Origin: Deltaproteobacteria bacterium
Lineage (GTDB): Bacteria; Desulfobacterota; Desulfarculia; Desulfarculales; Desulfarculaceae
DNA length: 64,000 nt
Direction: 5' to 3'
Assembly (NCBI GenBank): GCA_020444205.1
Contig: JAHLLJ010000006.1
Span: forward strand, 1 to 64,000
Shown: piece after piece, positions 1 to 9,373 of the stretch
How the letters are laid out: every line of letters begins with the position of its first letter
How positions within the stretch are numbered: the first letter of the stretch is position 1
Program-made: the position numbers and the translations under genes
The notes under the pieces: generated by a model
Database searches by the model: none
What the model saw: the letters and a program-made list of their open reading frames with translations, nothing else
Told to the model about the DNA's origin: nothing

Positions 1-279
1 GCGGCCCTTGGGCAGCATCCAGCCGAACATCTTGGACATGAAGTCCTTGCCCCCTACCTTCTTCTTGGCGTCGCGCAGGGCGGCGGTGCCCCAGAAGGTG
101 AAGAACATCACCACTTTCATGCCCATGGCCGCCGCGCCGGTGGCGATGATCATGGCGGCCAGGAGTTTGTCCAGGTCGCCGGAGAAGACCACCATGGACA
201 GCTTGTTTTCCAGGGCCACACCGGCCGGTTTGGGGGCGGGGGCCGTTTCTTCCATTTTGCGTGCGGGTTCCGCGCTCAT
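1..279 (-). CDS. DsrE/DsrF-like family protein (partial, runs off the window)
   Basis: Reverse complement from ATG at 279 after GGAGG: MSAEPARKMEETAPAPKPAGVALENKLSMVVFSGDLDKLLAAMIIATGAAAMGMKVVMFFTFWG...; DsrE-like Rossmann start. Confidence 0.75.
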   Translation of the reverse strand, partial: MSAEPARKMEETAPAPKPAGVALENKLSMVVFSGDLDKLLAAMIIATGAAAMGMKVVMFFTFWGTAALRDAKKKVGGKDFMSKMFGWMLPKGR

Positions 280-325
280 GTTTCCTCCAGGGTCAATAAG
301 GTCTTATAGGTTTGTATCGGGCGTT

Positions 326-622
326 TCAGGCGGCCTGGCATCCGTCCAGGCAGGCCAAAAGCTGGCGCAACTGGGGGTTGGCCAGGGTGTAAAACACCTC
401 TCCTTGGCGGCGCTCAGTGCTGACCAACCCGCTCATGCGCAGGATACGCAGCTGCTGGGAAACCGCGGCCGGAGTCTTTTCCAGGCGCTCGGCCATAAAA
501 ATCACCCTTTGATCCTCCTGGCACAGCAGAGAGATGATCCTGAGGCGGATCGGGTGGGCAATGGCCTTGACCATCTCGGTGACGGCGTCGGCCCGTTGCT
601 GGCTTTCGGCTAGGCTGCTCAT
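326..622 (-). CDS. ArsR-family winged-helix transcriptional regulator
   Basis: 98 aa; AIAHPIRLRIISLLCQEDQRV...AAVSQQLRILRMSGLVSTERRQGEVFYTL. Confidence 0.9.
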   Translation of the reverse strand: MSSLAESQQRADAVTEMVKAIAHPIRLRIISLLCQEDQRVIFMAERLEKTPAAVSQQLRILRMSGLVSTERRQGEVFYTLANPQLRQLLACLDGCQAA

Positions 623-835
623 ATTCGGCCTTTTGAAACTCCCAAGTTATGAAGTTCTGCAACTCGCTTCCCCCGCTACATGAGCAGGTTGCGTGCCAAA
701 AAGCCGATTTTTTTGATATGAGTTATAACTATTTGTTATCTATGACTTATATTTTTTCATAGAAAGACTTGTCAAATTACGAGTGTTTAAGTAGACTATT
801 AATATGTTTAGACACTGTTTAAACGGTAGGTAGAC

Positions 836-2206
836 ATGGACGTTGATATCGCTTCCCACTGGGGAACCGTGGCCGACACCCTGCACGACACGGTGCTGGT
901 GGTTGATCCCCAAGGGCGCATAGTGCGCATAAACCAGGCTGGAGAGCAGCTTACCGGCTATACCCAGGAGCAGATCGAAGGCCAGTCCTGCCGGGTTCTC
1001 AACTGCACCGGGTGCAAGATCATCGGCAAAGGCAGCGGAGTGGATTACTGCGGCCTGTTCAGTGCTGGAGAGGTCCGCTCCAAGCGCTGCACCATCACCA
1101 ACCGCGCGGGCGAGCGGGTGGTGGTGCTCAAGCGGGCCAGCGTGCTCAAGGACGACCTGGGCAACATCACCGGAGCGGTGGAGACCCTTACCGACCTCAC
1201 CGAGCTGCACCAAAAGGAACGCGAGATATCTCAGCTGCGCCGCAGCTTGCGCGCGGATGACGGCTTTGAGGGCCTGGTGGGCAGCTCCCCGGCCATGACC
1301 GCCCTGTACCGCCTGATCGACACGGTGGCCCAATCCGAATACCCGGTGCTTATCCAGGGGGCCAGCGGCTCGGGCAAGGAACTGGCCGCCGAGGCCATCC
1401 ACCGCCGGGGGCCCAGGGCGGACAAGCCCTACGTGAAGGTCAACTGCGCGGCCCTGAACCCCAACCTTTTGGAGAGCGAGCTTTTCGGCCACGTAAAGGG
1501 CTCCTTCACCGGCGCGGACCGCGACCGGGTGGGCCGTTTCGAGGCGGCCGAGGGCGGGGACATCCTGCTGGACGAGATCGGCGAGATACCCCCGGCCACC
1601 CAGATCAAGCTGCTCAGGGTGTTGCAGGAAAAGGAGATCGAGCGGGTGGGTGAAAACCGTCCCCGCAAGGTCAACGTGCGCATCTTAGCGGCCACCAACC
1701 GCGACTTGGCTGAGCTGGTGCGCCAGGGTTCCTTTAGGGAAGACCTGTACTATCGCCTGGACGTGGTGCCGCTGCACATGCCCAGCTTGGCCGAGCGCCG
1801 CGAGGACCTGCCCTTGTTGGTGGAGCACTTCATGGCCCAGGCCGCGGCCAAGTCGGGCAAGGAGATCACGGGCATGTCGCCCGAGGCCTTTGACCTGCTC
1901 GACGCCTACCCCTGGCCGGGCAACGTGCGCGAGTTGCGCCACGCGGTGGAGTATGCCTGTGTGCTCTGCTCCGGCGGCTTGATTACCCCCGAGCACCTGC
2001 CGCCCAAGCTGCGTCAGGCTGTCGCCGCGCGGCCCTCCGCCTCTTCCCAGGCGGGCAAGCGCATGGCCCAGCGCCAGGAGCTTATCGAAGCCCTGCGCCA
2101 GTGCGGGGGCAACAAGAGCAAGGCCGCCGAGATGTTGGGCGTGTGCCGGGCCACCATCTGGAACCGGATAAACCGTCTGGGCATAGACTGCGATCAGGAT
2201 CTGTAG
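836..2206 (+). CDS. PAS domain sigma-54-dependent activator (AAA+, Fis-type HTH)
   Basis: Walker A GASGSGKE, GSFTGADRD, C-terminal GGNKSKAAEMLGVCRATIWNRINRLGI. Confidence 0.93.
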   Translation: MDVDIASHWGTVADTLHDTVLVVDPQGRIVRINQAGEQLTGYTQEQIEGQSCRVLNCTGCKIIGKGSGVDYCGLFSAGEVRSKRCTITNRAGERVVVLKRASVLKDDLGNITGAVETLTDLTELHQKEREISQLRRSLRADDGFEGLVGSSPAMTALYRLIDTVAQSEYPVLIQGASGSGKELAAEAIHRRGPRADKPYVKVNCAALNPNLLESELFGHVKGSFTGADRDRVGRFEAAEGGDILLDEIGEIPPATQIKLLRVLQEKEIERVGENRPRKVNVRILAATNRDLAELVRQGSFREDLYYRLDVVPLHMPSLAERREDLPLLVEHFMAQAAAKSGKEITGMSPEAFDLLDAYPWPGNVRELRHAVEYACVLCSGGLITPEHLPPKLRQAVAARPSASSQAGKRMAQRQELIEALRQCGGNKSKAAEMLGVCRATIWNRINRLGIDCDQDL

Positions 2207-2314
2207 GACCGCCCGAGGGGCCGCACAAGCATAGTGTCGCGGTGGACATTGCCCACCGGTTTATCTTAACCTGAAGTTACTGGTCCGCACCCTCACCATG
2301 GTGAGGTAAAGCCG

Positions 2315-3757
2315 GTGAATCCGTACGCCCTGCCCTTTCTGATGTCCTTTGTGCCCCTAATCCTGTTGGGGCTGGCCATCATTCTGCAAAATCCCCGCAA
2401 CCGCCTTTATCAGATCGTCTGCGCCTTTTGCATCGGCAACGCCCTGGTCGCAGGCGCCGGAGGCATGCTCCACCTTGCCGCCACCCGGGAGCAGGCCATT
2501 TTTTGGAACCGCCTGCCCTATTTGCTCAACTGCTTCACCTATTGGCTTTTCCTGCAATACACTCTCATAATCTCGGGCGGCGAGCCGCGCATGAGCGAAC
2601 GCTTCATGTTTCTGCCCATCAGGTTGCACTACTGGCTCACCATAGGCGTGCTGGCCCTGGTTTTCGCCCTGGTGGGATTCAGCGACCTGGTGGTGGCCGC
2701 TCCGACCCACAACCCCATTACCGGCTGGGAGCATGGCTATGGACCCGTTCACCGGCCGGTGATCCTTGCCAATATCTATTTACTGGCATTGCTGCTTTTT
2801 ATTTTGCACCGAGGCATAAAGACATCGACCGATCCCATCCTGCGCCGGGCGCGCATCATCTCCATGGCCGCCATCGGCCTGGCCCAGTCATGGGTTATCG
2901 TGGCCGGGCTCATCCTGCCCGATTTTTTCGGGGTGCCCACCCATAGCTTTGCCGCAATTGCCTGGCTGGTGCTGTGTTTCCTGCTTATATACGGTCTCAT
3001 GCGCCAACAATGGGAGACCATTCACGAGTTCAGCGCCAACCTGGAAGAAAAGGTGGCCATGCGCACCGAGGAGCTGGCCCAGGCCAAAAACAACCTCGAA
3101 CAGGTGCAGGCTCAGATATCCAAATACCTGGACCCCAACGTGGTGGAGAAGATCTTCTCCGGTGAATTTAGCGCCGAGCTGACCTCCCGGCGGGCTCGGC
3201 TGACCATGTTCTTTTCCGACATCAAGGACTTCACCCAGTTCACCGATGCCTCGGACCCGGAGGAGGTAGCCCGCCTGCTGAACGAATACCTGGGCGAGAT
3301 GGCCAGGATCGTGCGGCACTGGGGTGGGACCATACCCCAATTTACCGGAGACAGCGTTTACGCCATTTTCGGAGCCCCGGACAGCCGGGGGGCGCGTGAG
3401 GATGCCCTGAACGCCGTGCGCATGGCCATTGAGATGCAAAGCCATATGAGCTTGGTTCGCGGCAAATGGTGGAACGAAGGTATACAGTTCCCCTTCCAGA
3501 TCCGCTGCGGCATCCATTCGGGAATGGCCAATGTGGGCAACTATGGCTCCGAAGGCTTCATGGAGTTTTCCGCCATAGGGCTGAACGTGAACCTGGCTTC
3601 ACGCCTGGAGCAAATATGCCAGCCAGGGCAAATCTATATATCTCACGCCACCTGGGCCCTGGTTAAGGACGAGATACCATGTGAAGACGTTGGCGCCATA
3701 GAGGTCAAGGGATTCCATTATCCCATTCAGGTCTACCAGGTTGAACTAAGCCAATAA
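2315..3757 (+). CDS. Membrane-bound class III adenylate/guanylate cyclase
   Basis: N-terminal multi-TM region, C-terminal FFSDIKDFTQFTD...GDSVYAIFGAP...GLNVNLASRLE. Confidence 0.88.
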   Translation: MNPYALPFLMSFVPLILLGLAIILQNPRNRLYQIVCAFCIGNALVAGAGGMLHLAATREQAIFWNRLPYLLNCFTYWLFLQYTLIISGGEPRMSERFMFLPIRLHYWLTIGVLALVFALVGFSDLVVAAPTHNPITGWEHGYGPVHRPVILANIYLLALLLFILHRGIKTSTDPILRRARIISMAAIGLAQSWVIVAGLILPDFFGVPTHSFAAIAWLVLCFLLIYGLMRQQWETIHEFSANLEEKVAMRTEELAQAKNNLEQVQAQISKYLDPNVVEKIFSGEFSAELTSRRARLTMFFSDIKDFTQFTDASDPEEVARLLNEYLGEMARIVRHWGGTIPQFTGDSVYAIFGAPDSRGAREDALNAVRMAIEMQSHMSLVRGKWWNEGIQFPFQIRCGIHSGMANVGNYGSEGFMEFSAIGLNVNLASRLEQICQPGQIYISHATWALVKDEIPCEDVGAIEVKGFHYPIQVYQVELSQ

Positions 3758-3867
3758 GCCTTCCGGCTTCTTCATGACTAGTACATTTGCGTACCATATA
3801 ATATTCTGGCCCTGGCATAGTCTGTAGAGATCATCCCCTACTCGCGTTCAACGGCCTTGGGAGGATC

Positions 3868-5328
3868 ATGAGAGAACAGTGGAACTCGCGAACCGGTTTT
3901 GTCCTGGCCGCGGTGGGCTCGGCCATAGGCATAGGAAATATTTGGCGCTTCCCCTACATGGCTTATGACAATGGGGGCGGCGCCTTTCTAATCCCCTATT
4001 TCTTCGCCATGCTCACCGCCGGCGTGCCCTTCCTCATCATGGAGTTCGCCCTGGGTCACCGCTACAAGAGCGCGGCTCCCCTGACCTTCCACGCCATCAA
4101 AGCCCGCTGGGAGGGCTTGGGCTGGTGGCAGGTGCTGGTCTGCCTGGTCATCTCCTTCTACTACGTGGTGGTATTGGGCTGGACGGTTTGCTACCTCTTC
4201 CTAAGCTTCCACCAAAGCTGGGGCAATGACCCCTCGTCCTACTTTTTCAAGGACTTTTTAAAGCTCACCGCCGGGCCCCTGCACACCGGCGGCATGCGTT
4301 GGCCCATCGTGGCGGCCAACGTTTTCTGTTGGCTGGCCACCTGGGTGGTGCTGTGGCGGGGGGTGCGCGCGGGCATCGAGCGGGTCAGCAAAATTTTCAT
4401 GCCCGTGCTTTTCGTCCTGGTATTGATCCTCTTGGTTCGGGCGGTCACCCTGCCTGGTGCGGCCGACGGACTGAACTGGTTGTTCAGGCCGGACTTTTCC
4501 CACCTATGGGACTACAAGGTTTGGACCGCCGCCTATGGTCAGATATTTTTCACCTTGTCCATCGGCTTCGGCATCATGATCGCCTACTCCAGCTATTTGC
4601 CCGATGACGCCGACATAACCAACAACGGCTTTATCACCGTGTTCATCAACTGCGGCTTTAGCCTGTTGGCCGGCACCATGGTGTTCGGGGTGCTGGGCTT
4701 CATGGCCGCTCAACAGGGCGTACCCATCAAGGAGGTGGTCTCCCAGGGAGTGGGTCTGGCCTTTGCCACCATCCCGGCGGCCCTGAACATGATGCCCGCC
4801 GCCGGAATATTCGGCATAGTGTTTTTCCTGGCCCTGTTGTTCGCCGGTTTCTCCAGCTTCCTATCGGTGGTGGAGGCCTGTATCGCCCCACTCATGGAAA
4901 AGCTGGGCTGGACCCGGACCCGGGCGGTGAGCGTGTTGTGCGGCGTGGGTCTGGTGGGCAGCCTGCCCTTTTCCACCGGCGGCGGCTTGCTGGTGCTGGA
5001 CATCGTGGACCACTTTATCAACAACTACGGCATCGTCTTCGGCGGTCTGGCCGAAATTATCCTGATCGCCTGGTTCGGCCGCTTGGCCGAGATGCGCGAG
5101 TACGTGAACCAAGTTTCCGACTTTCCCCTGGGCTCTTGGTGGGCGGTCTGCCTCAAGGTGGTGACGCCCCTTACCTTGGGAGTCATGGCCGTGTCCAACC
5201 TGGTGGGGGACTTGGCCCAGCCCTATGGCGGCTATCCCCTTACCGCGCTCATCGCCTTTGGCTGGGCCCTGATGGCGGCCATCGGCCTGGGCGCTTGGTG
5301 GCTGGCCACCAAACGATGGGCTTACTAA
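3868..5328 (+). CDS. Sodium-dependent NSS/SNF-family transporter
   Basis: 486 aa; NSRTGFVLAAVGSAIGIGNIWRFPYMAYDNGGGAFLIPYF is the NSS signature. Confidence 0.95.
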   Translation: MREQWNSRTGFVLAAVGSAIGIGNIWRFPYMAYDNGGGAFLIPYFFAMLTAGVPFLIMEFALGHRYKSAAPLTFHAIKARWEGLGWWQVLVCLVISFYYVVVLGWTVCYLFLSFHQSWGNDPSSYFFKDFLKLTAGPLHTGGMRWPIVAANVFCWLATWVVLWRGVRAGIERVSKIFMPVLFVLVLILLVRAVTLPGAADGLNWLFRPDFSHLWDYKVWTAAYGQIFFTLSIGFGIMIAYSSYLPDDADITNNGFITVFINCGFSLLAGTMVFGVLGFMAAQQGVPIKEVVSQGVGLAFATIPAALNMMPAAGIFGIVFFLALLFAGFSSFLSVVEACIAPLMEKLGWTRTRAVSVLCGVGLVGSLPFSTGGGLLVLDIVDHFINNYGIVFGGLAEIILIAWFGRLAEMREYVNQVSDFPLGSWWAVCLKVVTPLTLGVMAVSNLVGDLAQPYGGYPLTALIAFGWALMAAIGLGAWWLATKRWAY

Positions 5329-5342
5329 ATAAGGAGTTCGCC

Positions 5343-5453
5343 ATGACCTTGGGCGCATGGATAATGATGATCGGCGGATTCCTGATCACCCTGGGCGGGG
5401 CCGCCGTGTGCCTGACCGTGGCCATAAAAAAAGGCCGCGCGGACAATCCATAG
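5343..5453 (+). CDS. Small single-TM protein, MetS-like NSS accessory subunit
   Basis: MTLGAWIMMIGGFLITLGGAAVCLTVAIKKGRADNP, immediately downstream of the NSS transporter with GGAG upstream. Confidence 0.7.
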   Translation: MTLGAWIMMIGGFLITLGGAAVCLTVAIKKGRADNP

Positions 5454-5788
5454 TTTTTAAAAGACCGTAAACGGTTGTGGGGTTGGGCTTTCCGGCCTCA
5501 CCCCCCCAATGGTATTTGGCGCACTCGGCCTGATTTGAATAATCATCCTAGTGCGCCTTGCGGTTAAGCATCCCGAATAAATTCATGCTTTCAGACGCTT
5601 ACCCGACCCGGTAAGGCTCGGCGGGTAGCGCTTTGCGCCTGGGCAAGCCGGCCGGGATATGCGATTGACACGGTTTAAAACACAGTGTATTGTCTTTCAC
5701 AATCAACACCTTGGGCTGAAGGCCCAGAGAATCGCATAAGGGTAGCCCGTGGCTATCCGCCCAAAAATAGCGCTGATTGGTCATGAAG

Positions 5789-5820
5789 GCCATCCTCCCC
5801 CAGGGAGGGTGGCTTTTTTT
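5789..5820 (+). terminator. Rho-independent terminator
   Basis: GCCATCCTCCC-CCA-GGGAGGGTGGC (11-bp stem, 5789-5813) followed by T7. Confidence 0.8.
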
Positions 5821-5835
5821 GTTCATGCGCGGAAA

Positions 5836-5930
5836 GGAGGGATGAAAAGGCGACACAAATGAACAGCGTGGGAGCAAGCATGGTAAGTGGGAGAGCGGCA
5901 GTCCTCCGGCAAGAGTCGCCACCGCCCTCC
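5836..5930 (+). promoter_or_regulatory. Candidate structured 5' leader (riboswitch-like) of the TonB receptor gene
   Basis: Nested helices GGAGGG(5836-5841)/CCCTCC(5925-5930) and GGCGAC(5849-5854)/GTCGCC(5915-5920) in the leader. Confidence 0.4.
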
Positions 5931-6027
5931 CGGGTGACGGATGGTTGGCCCCATCCATCGAATTGAATTTTACCTCTTGCTCCTTTCCGAAGCCAAAAGA
6001 TTTGTTTTTATTTCGGAAAGGATAATC

Positions 6028-8067
6028 GTGAGAAGCTTTACCCCCTGGGCGGCGGCCCTGGCGATCGTGGCACTGCTGTGTTTCCCGGTGCCCTCCCCGG
6101 CCGCCCCGCAAACCAATGATGCGGACAAACCCGCCAAATCTAAAAGCATAGGCCTGGGCGACATAGTCGTCCGCGGACAAGTGACCTCCGAAGACTTGCA
6201 GGCCACCAGCGCCACTGTCCTGGACAACGAGGAAATCACCAACCGGATCTACGTAACCCCCCTGGACATCCTCAAACTGGTGCCCGGCATTTCCATTCAA
6301 CAGTACCACCAGGGCGGCACGGCATCGGCCTTTCAGATGCGCGGCTTCACCAGCTGCTCTCATGGGCCCGACGCGGCCATCTTCCTGGACGGCGTGCCCC
6401 TCAACGAGACCGACGGTTACGCCGACACCAACATCGTAATCCCCGAGGAGATCGAGCGGGTGGAGGTGATCAAGGGCCCCGCCTCGGCGCTCTACGGCAA
6501 CTATGCCAGCGCCGGCGTGGTGCATTTCATGACCATAAAAAGCGGCGACTTCACCCGCTTCAAGGCCCGCTACGGTAGCTTCAACACCCAAGACGCGGTG
6601 TTTTCCATGGCCCGCTCCGACGGCAAGTTGGACCAAGTCTATACCGGCCAGTTTTATCACACCGACGGCTACCAGGATAACTCCGACTGGGACAAGCAGA
6701 ACGCCTCGGGCCGCCTCACCTATCACTTCAACGACAAGTTGAGCGCCAGGGTGGGCATGCGCTTTTTCAACAGCACCTGGGATGCTCCGGGATACATCCC
6801 CCAGCCCGTTTATGACAGCCGTCCCGAATCAGCGGTATCCGACGTCAACGGCGGCGAGAAAAAGCGGGTGGACGGCCGAGTGGACGTGGACTATGAGCTG
6901 AATGACAGCAGCAAGCTCATGTTCTACGGCTGGGGCTATGACCAAGACTTCACCCGTTGGTATCAGAACTGGATATCCCCCAGTCAGCAAGAGGGCCAAA
7001 ACTACGGCAACGAGCGCTACTTTCAACGCAAGGTCGTGGGCACCGGCGCTTCTTACAACTACCTGGGCCAGATTTGGGGCCGCGACACCAGCTTTGTCCT
7101 GGGCGTGGACTATATGCGCGAGGATGACGACCGGGAGCGCTGGTACCTGACCGTGGGCAATGGCCGCAACAAAGGCTCCAAGTACCAAGACTACAACATC
7201 GTCCTCAACACCACCTCGGTATACAGCGAGCTGGACTACACCCTGTTCCAGCCTCTGCGGATGATCCTGGGCGGGCGCGTGGACATGTTCAGCGGCGAGA
7301 TGGACGACAAGATGCCCTCGCAGAACTATGATCTGAGCGGGCCCAACATATTCAGCCCCAAGGCCCGCCTGATCTACACCGTGGTGCCGGGCTGGGATGT
7401 GTTTGCCAACTACGGCCGCGGCTTTGCCCTGCCCACCGACAAGAACCTGTTCGTGGACGACAACCTCAATCCGGCCATCCGCAATCAGTACGAGGTGGGC
7501 CTGCGCGCCCAGCCCCTGCCCTGGGCCAAGTTCATGGTCGCCCTGTGGCGCTTGAACACCACCGATGACATACAGGCCTCCCTGGATGACCCCGACCAGT
7601 TGGAGAACGCCGGCGAGACCCGCCGCCAAGGTGTCGAGGTGTCGGCGGACTTTTCCTGGGAAAACGGCTGGTATGCCCATGCCGACTACTCCTACATCGA
7701 CTCCGAGTACCTCGACTACATCAGCGGCGGAGTGCAGTACGCCGGCAACGAGCTGCGTAACGTACCCCACGATATCGCTAACTTCGAGGCCGGTTACCGG
7801 CCCGAGCAGGGTTTTGGCGGCCGGCTGAACCTGCGCTATGTGTCCGACACCTACATCGACTCGGCCAACACCAGGACCCTGGACGGCTATGTGGTGGTGA
7901 ACGGGCAAGCGTCCTATCGCTTTAAAAAGCACTATGTGCTGGAGCTGGACGTGGTGAACCTATTTGACAAGAAATACTCGGAATACGCCGGATATACCAA
8001 CGGCCAGATGACCTACGCTCCGGCGGACCCGCTTTCGGTTTACCTGACCTTCCGGGTTGAGTTCTAA
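6028..8067 (+). CDS. TonB-dependent outer membrane receptor
   Basis: GTG start after GGAAAGGA, signal peptide, plug domain (GDIVVRGQV...QMRGF...IERVEVIKGPASALYGNYASAGVV), C-terminal aromatic VYLTFRVEF. Confidence 0.93.
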   Translation: MRSFTPWAAALAIVALLCFPVPSPAAPQTNDADKPAKSKSIGLGDIVVRGQVTSEDLQATSATVLDNEEITNRIYVTPLDILKLVPGISIQQYHQGGTASAFQMRGFTSCSHGPDAAIFLDGVPLNETDGYADTNIVIPEEIERVEVIKGPASALYGNYASAGVVHFMTIKSGDFTRFKARYGSFNTQDAVFSMARSDGKLDQVYTGQFYHTDGYQDNSDWDKQNASGRLTYHFNDKLSARVGMRFFNSTWDAPGYIPQPVYDSRPESAVSDVNGGEKKRVDGRVDVDYELNDSSKLMFYGWGYDQDFTRWYQNWISPSQQEGQNYGNERYFQRKVVGTGASYNYLGQIWGRDTSFVLGVDYMREDDDRERWYLTVGNGRNKGSKYQDYNIVLNTTSVYSELDYTLFQPLRMILGGRVDMFSGEMDDKMPSQNYDLSGPNIFSPKARLIYTVVPGWDVFANYGRGFALPTDKNLFVDDNLNPAIRNQYEVGLRAQPLPWAKFMVALWRLNTTDDIQASLDDPDQLENAGETRRQGVEVSADFSWENGWYAHADYSYIDSEYLDYISGGVQYAGNELRNVPHDIANFEAGYRPEQGFGGRLNLRYVSDTYIDSANTRTLDGYVVVNGQASYRFKKHYVLELDVVNLFDKKYSEYAGYTNGQMTYAPADPLSVYLTFRVEF

Positions 8068-8087
8068 ACCAGCAAAGGAGACATTTC

Positions 8088-8855
8088 ATGAAGAACCTAG
8101 CCAAATGCTTGACCTTGGCCGCCCTGGTAGCGGCCGCGCTCATGATTCCCCTCGGCGCCCAGGCCCATGACCTTTGGGTCACCACTCCGGGCGCGGACCC
8201 GGGGCAGAACCTGATCATAGAGCTGGGCTATGGGCACGCCTTCCCCCAGGGCGAGCCCCTGGATGCCAAGCTCATCGTAGTGCCGCGCGTGGTGTCCCCG
8301 GCCGGGGTGATCCAAAGCAAACCAGTGGCTGAGATGAAGTACGAAAGCCTCAAGCCACTGGCCAAGGGCTCTTACGTGGTCACCGCCGGGCGCGAGGCCC
8401 AGTGGTACACCAAATCGCCCGAGGGCAGTGTGAACAAGCCCAAGGACCAGGTGCAAGGCGCCCTGAGATGCGTGCGCACCGTGAAGTATGGCAAGGCCAT
8501 CGTCAACGTGGGCGGAGCCTTGGATGACGTCAGCAAGCCCGTGGGCACGGCCCTGGAGATAGTGCCCCTGGCCAACCCTGGCAGCATCGCTGCGGGTGGA
8601 GAGCTGCCCGTACAGGTGTTGTTGAACGGCAAGCCCCTGGCCAAGACCGAGGTAATGGCCACCTTCGCGGGTTTCACTCCCGAGGGAAGGTCCATGGCCT
8701 TCTACGCCAAGACCGACAAAAAAGGCATGGTAAAGGTGAAGCTGTGGCACTCCGGTCTATGGCTGGTTCGCGCCTATCATAAGGAGCCTTACAAGGATCC
8801 CGCCAAGTGCGATACCTTTGGCCAGACCGCCGTGCTCACTTTCAGGATCAAATGA
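8088..8855 (+). CDS. DUF4198-like periplasmic protein
   Basis: Signal peptide, AHDLWVTTPGADPGQNLIIELGYGHAFP, adjacent to TonB receptor. Confidence 0.7.
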   Translation: MKNLAKCLTLAALVAAALMIPLGAQAHDLWVTTPGADPGQNLIIELGYGHAFPQGEPLDAKLIVVPRVVSPAGVIQSKPVAEMKYESLKPLAKGSYVVTAGREAQWYTKSPEGSVNKPKDQVQGALRCVRTVKYGKAIVNVGGALDDVSKPVGTALEIVPLANPGSIAAGGELPVQVLLNGKPLAKTEVMATFAGFTPEGRSMAFYAKTDKKGMVKVKLWHSGLWLVRAYHKEPYKDPAKCDTFGQTAVLTFRIK

Positions 8856-9373
8856 TGCGGCACAGCAGTGAAAACCGCGGCTCCGGCCTCCTGCCGGGGC
8901 CGCGGCCCCTCATCGTTTGGGCGGGGCTGGCCTTGCTGTTGCTCTGGCCCGTGTCCTGCCCGGCCCACGGCGTGAGCATAAACTGCCGGGAGGGCCGGGC
9001 CATGGTAGTGGAGGCTGCCTACGACGACGGGGAGCCCATGGATTATGTAAAGGTCCGGGTGAAGGGGCCTGATGGCAAGACCTTCCAGGTAGGCAACACC
9101 GACGGGCACGGCCGTTTCGCCTGGGTGCCCGACCGTAGCGGCCAATGGACGGTCACCGCGGCCGACGGCATGGGACACAAGGCCGTGACCAAGGTGCAGG
9201 CCGCTCCGGGGCAAGAGACCCGGCCCGCGGCCCCCATAGCCACGGCCGCGCCTCCGGCCAAGCATCCCCGCTGGGCTAAAGTAATCTGGGGCCTCAACGC
9301 CCTGTTTTTCGTCTTTGGTTTTCTATCCTGGATGGCTTCGCGCCGGCGGCGCAAAGGCGGTAACCGGGCTTAG
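8852..9373 (+). CDS. Secreted Ig-like/carboxypeptidase-regulatory-like protein with C-terminal TM
   Basis: ATGA overlap with upstream gene; signal peptide; VRVKGPDGKTFQVGNTDGHGRFAWVPDRSGQWTVTAADGMGH; C-terminal TM. Confidence 0.65.
   Translation: MMRHSSENRGSGLLPGPRPLIVWAGLALLLLWPVSCPAHGVSINCREGRAMVVEAAYDDGEPMDYVKVRVKGPDGKTFQVGNTDGHGRFAWVPDRSGQWTVTAADGMGHKAVTKVQAAPGQETRPAAPIATAAPPAKHPRWAKVIWGLNALFFVFGFLSWMASRRRRKGGNRA

Noticed and set aside
5599-7932. Long minus-strand ORFs (5599-6726, 6829-7932) opposite the TonB receptor
   Set aside because: Antisense shadow frames; the plus-strand receptor explains the sequence.
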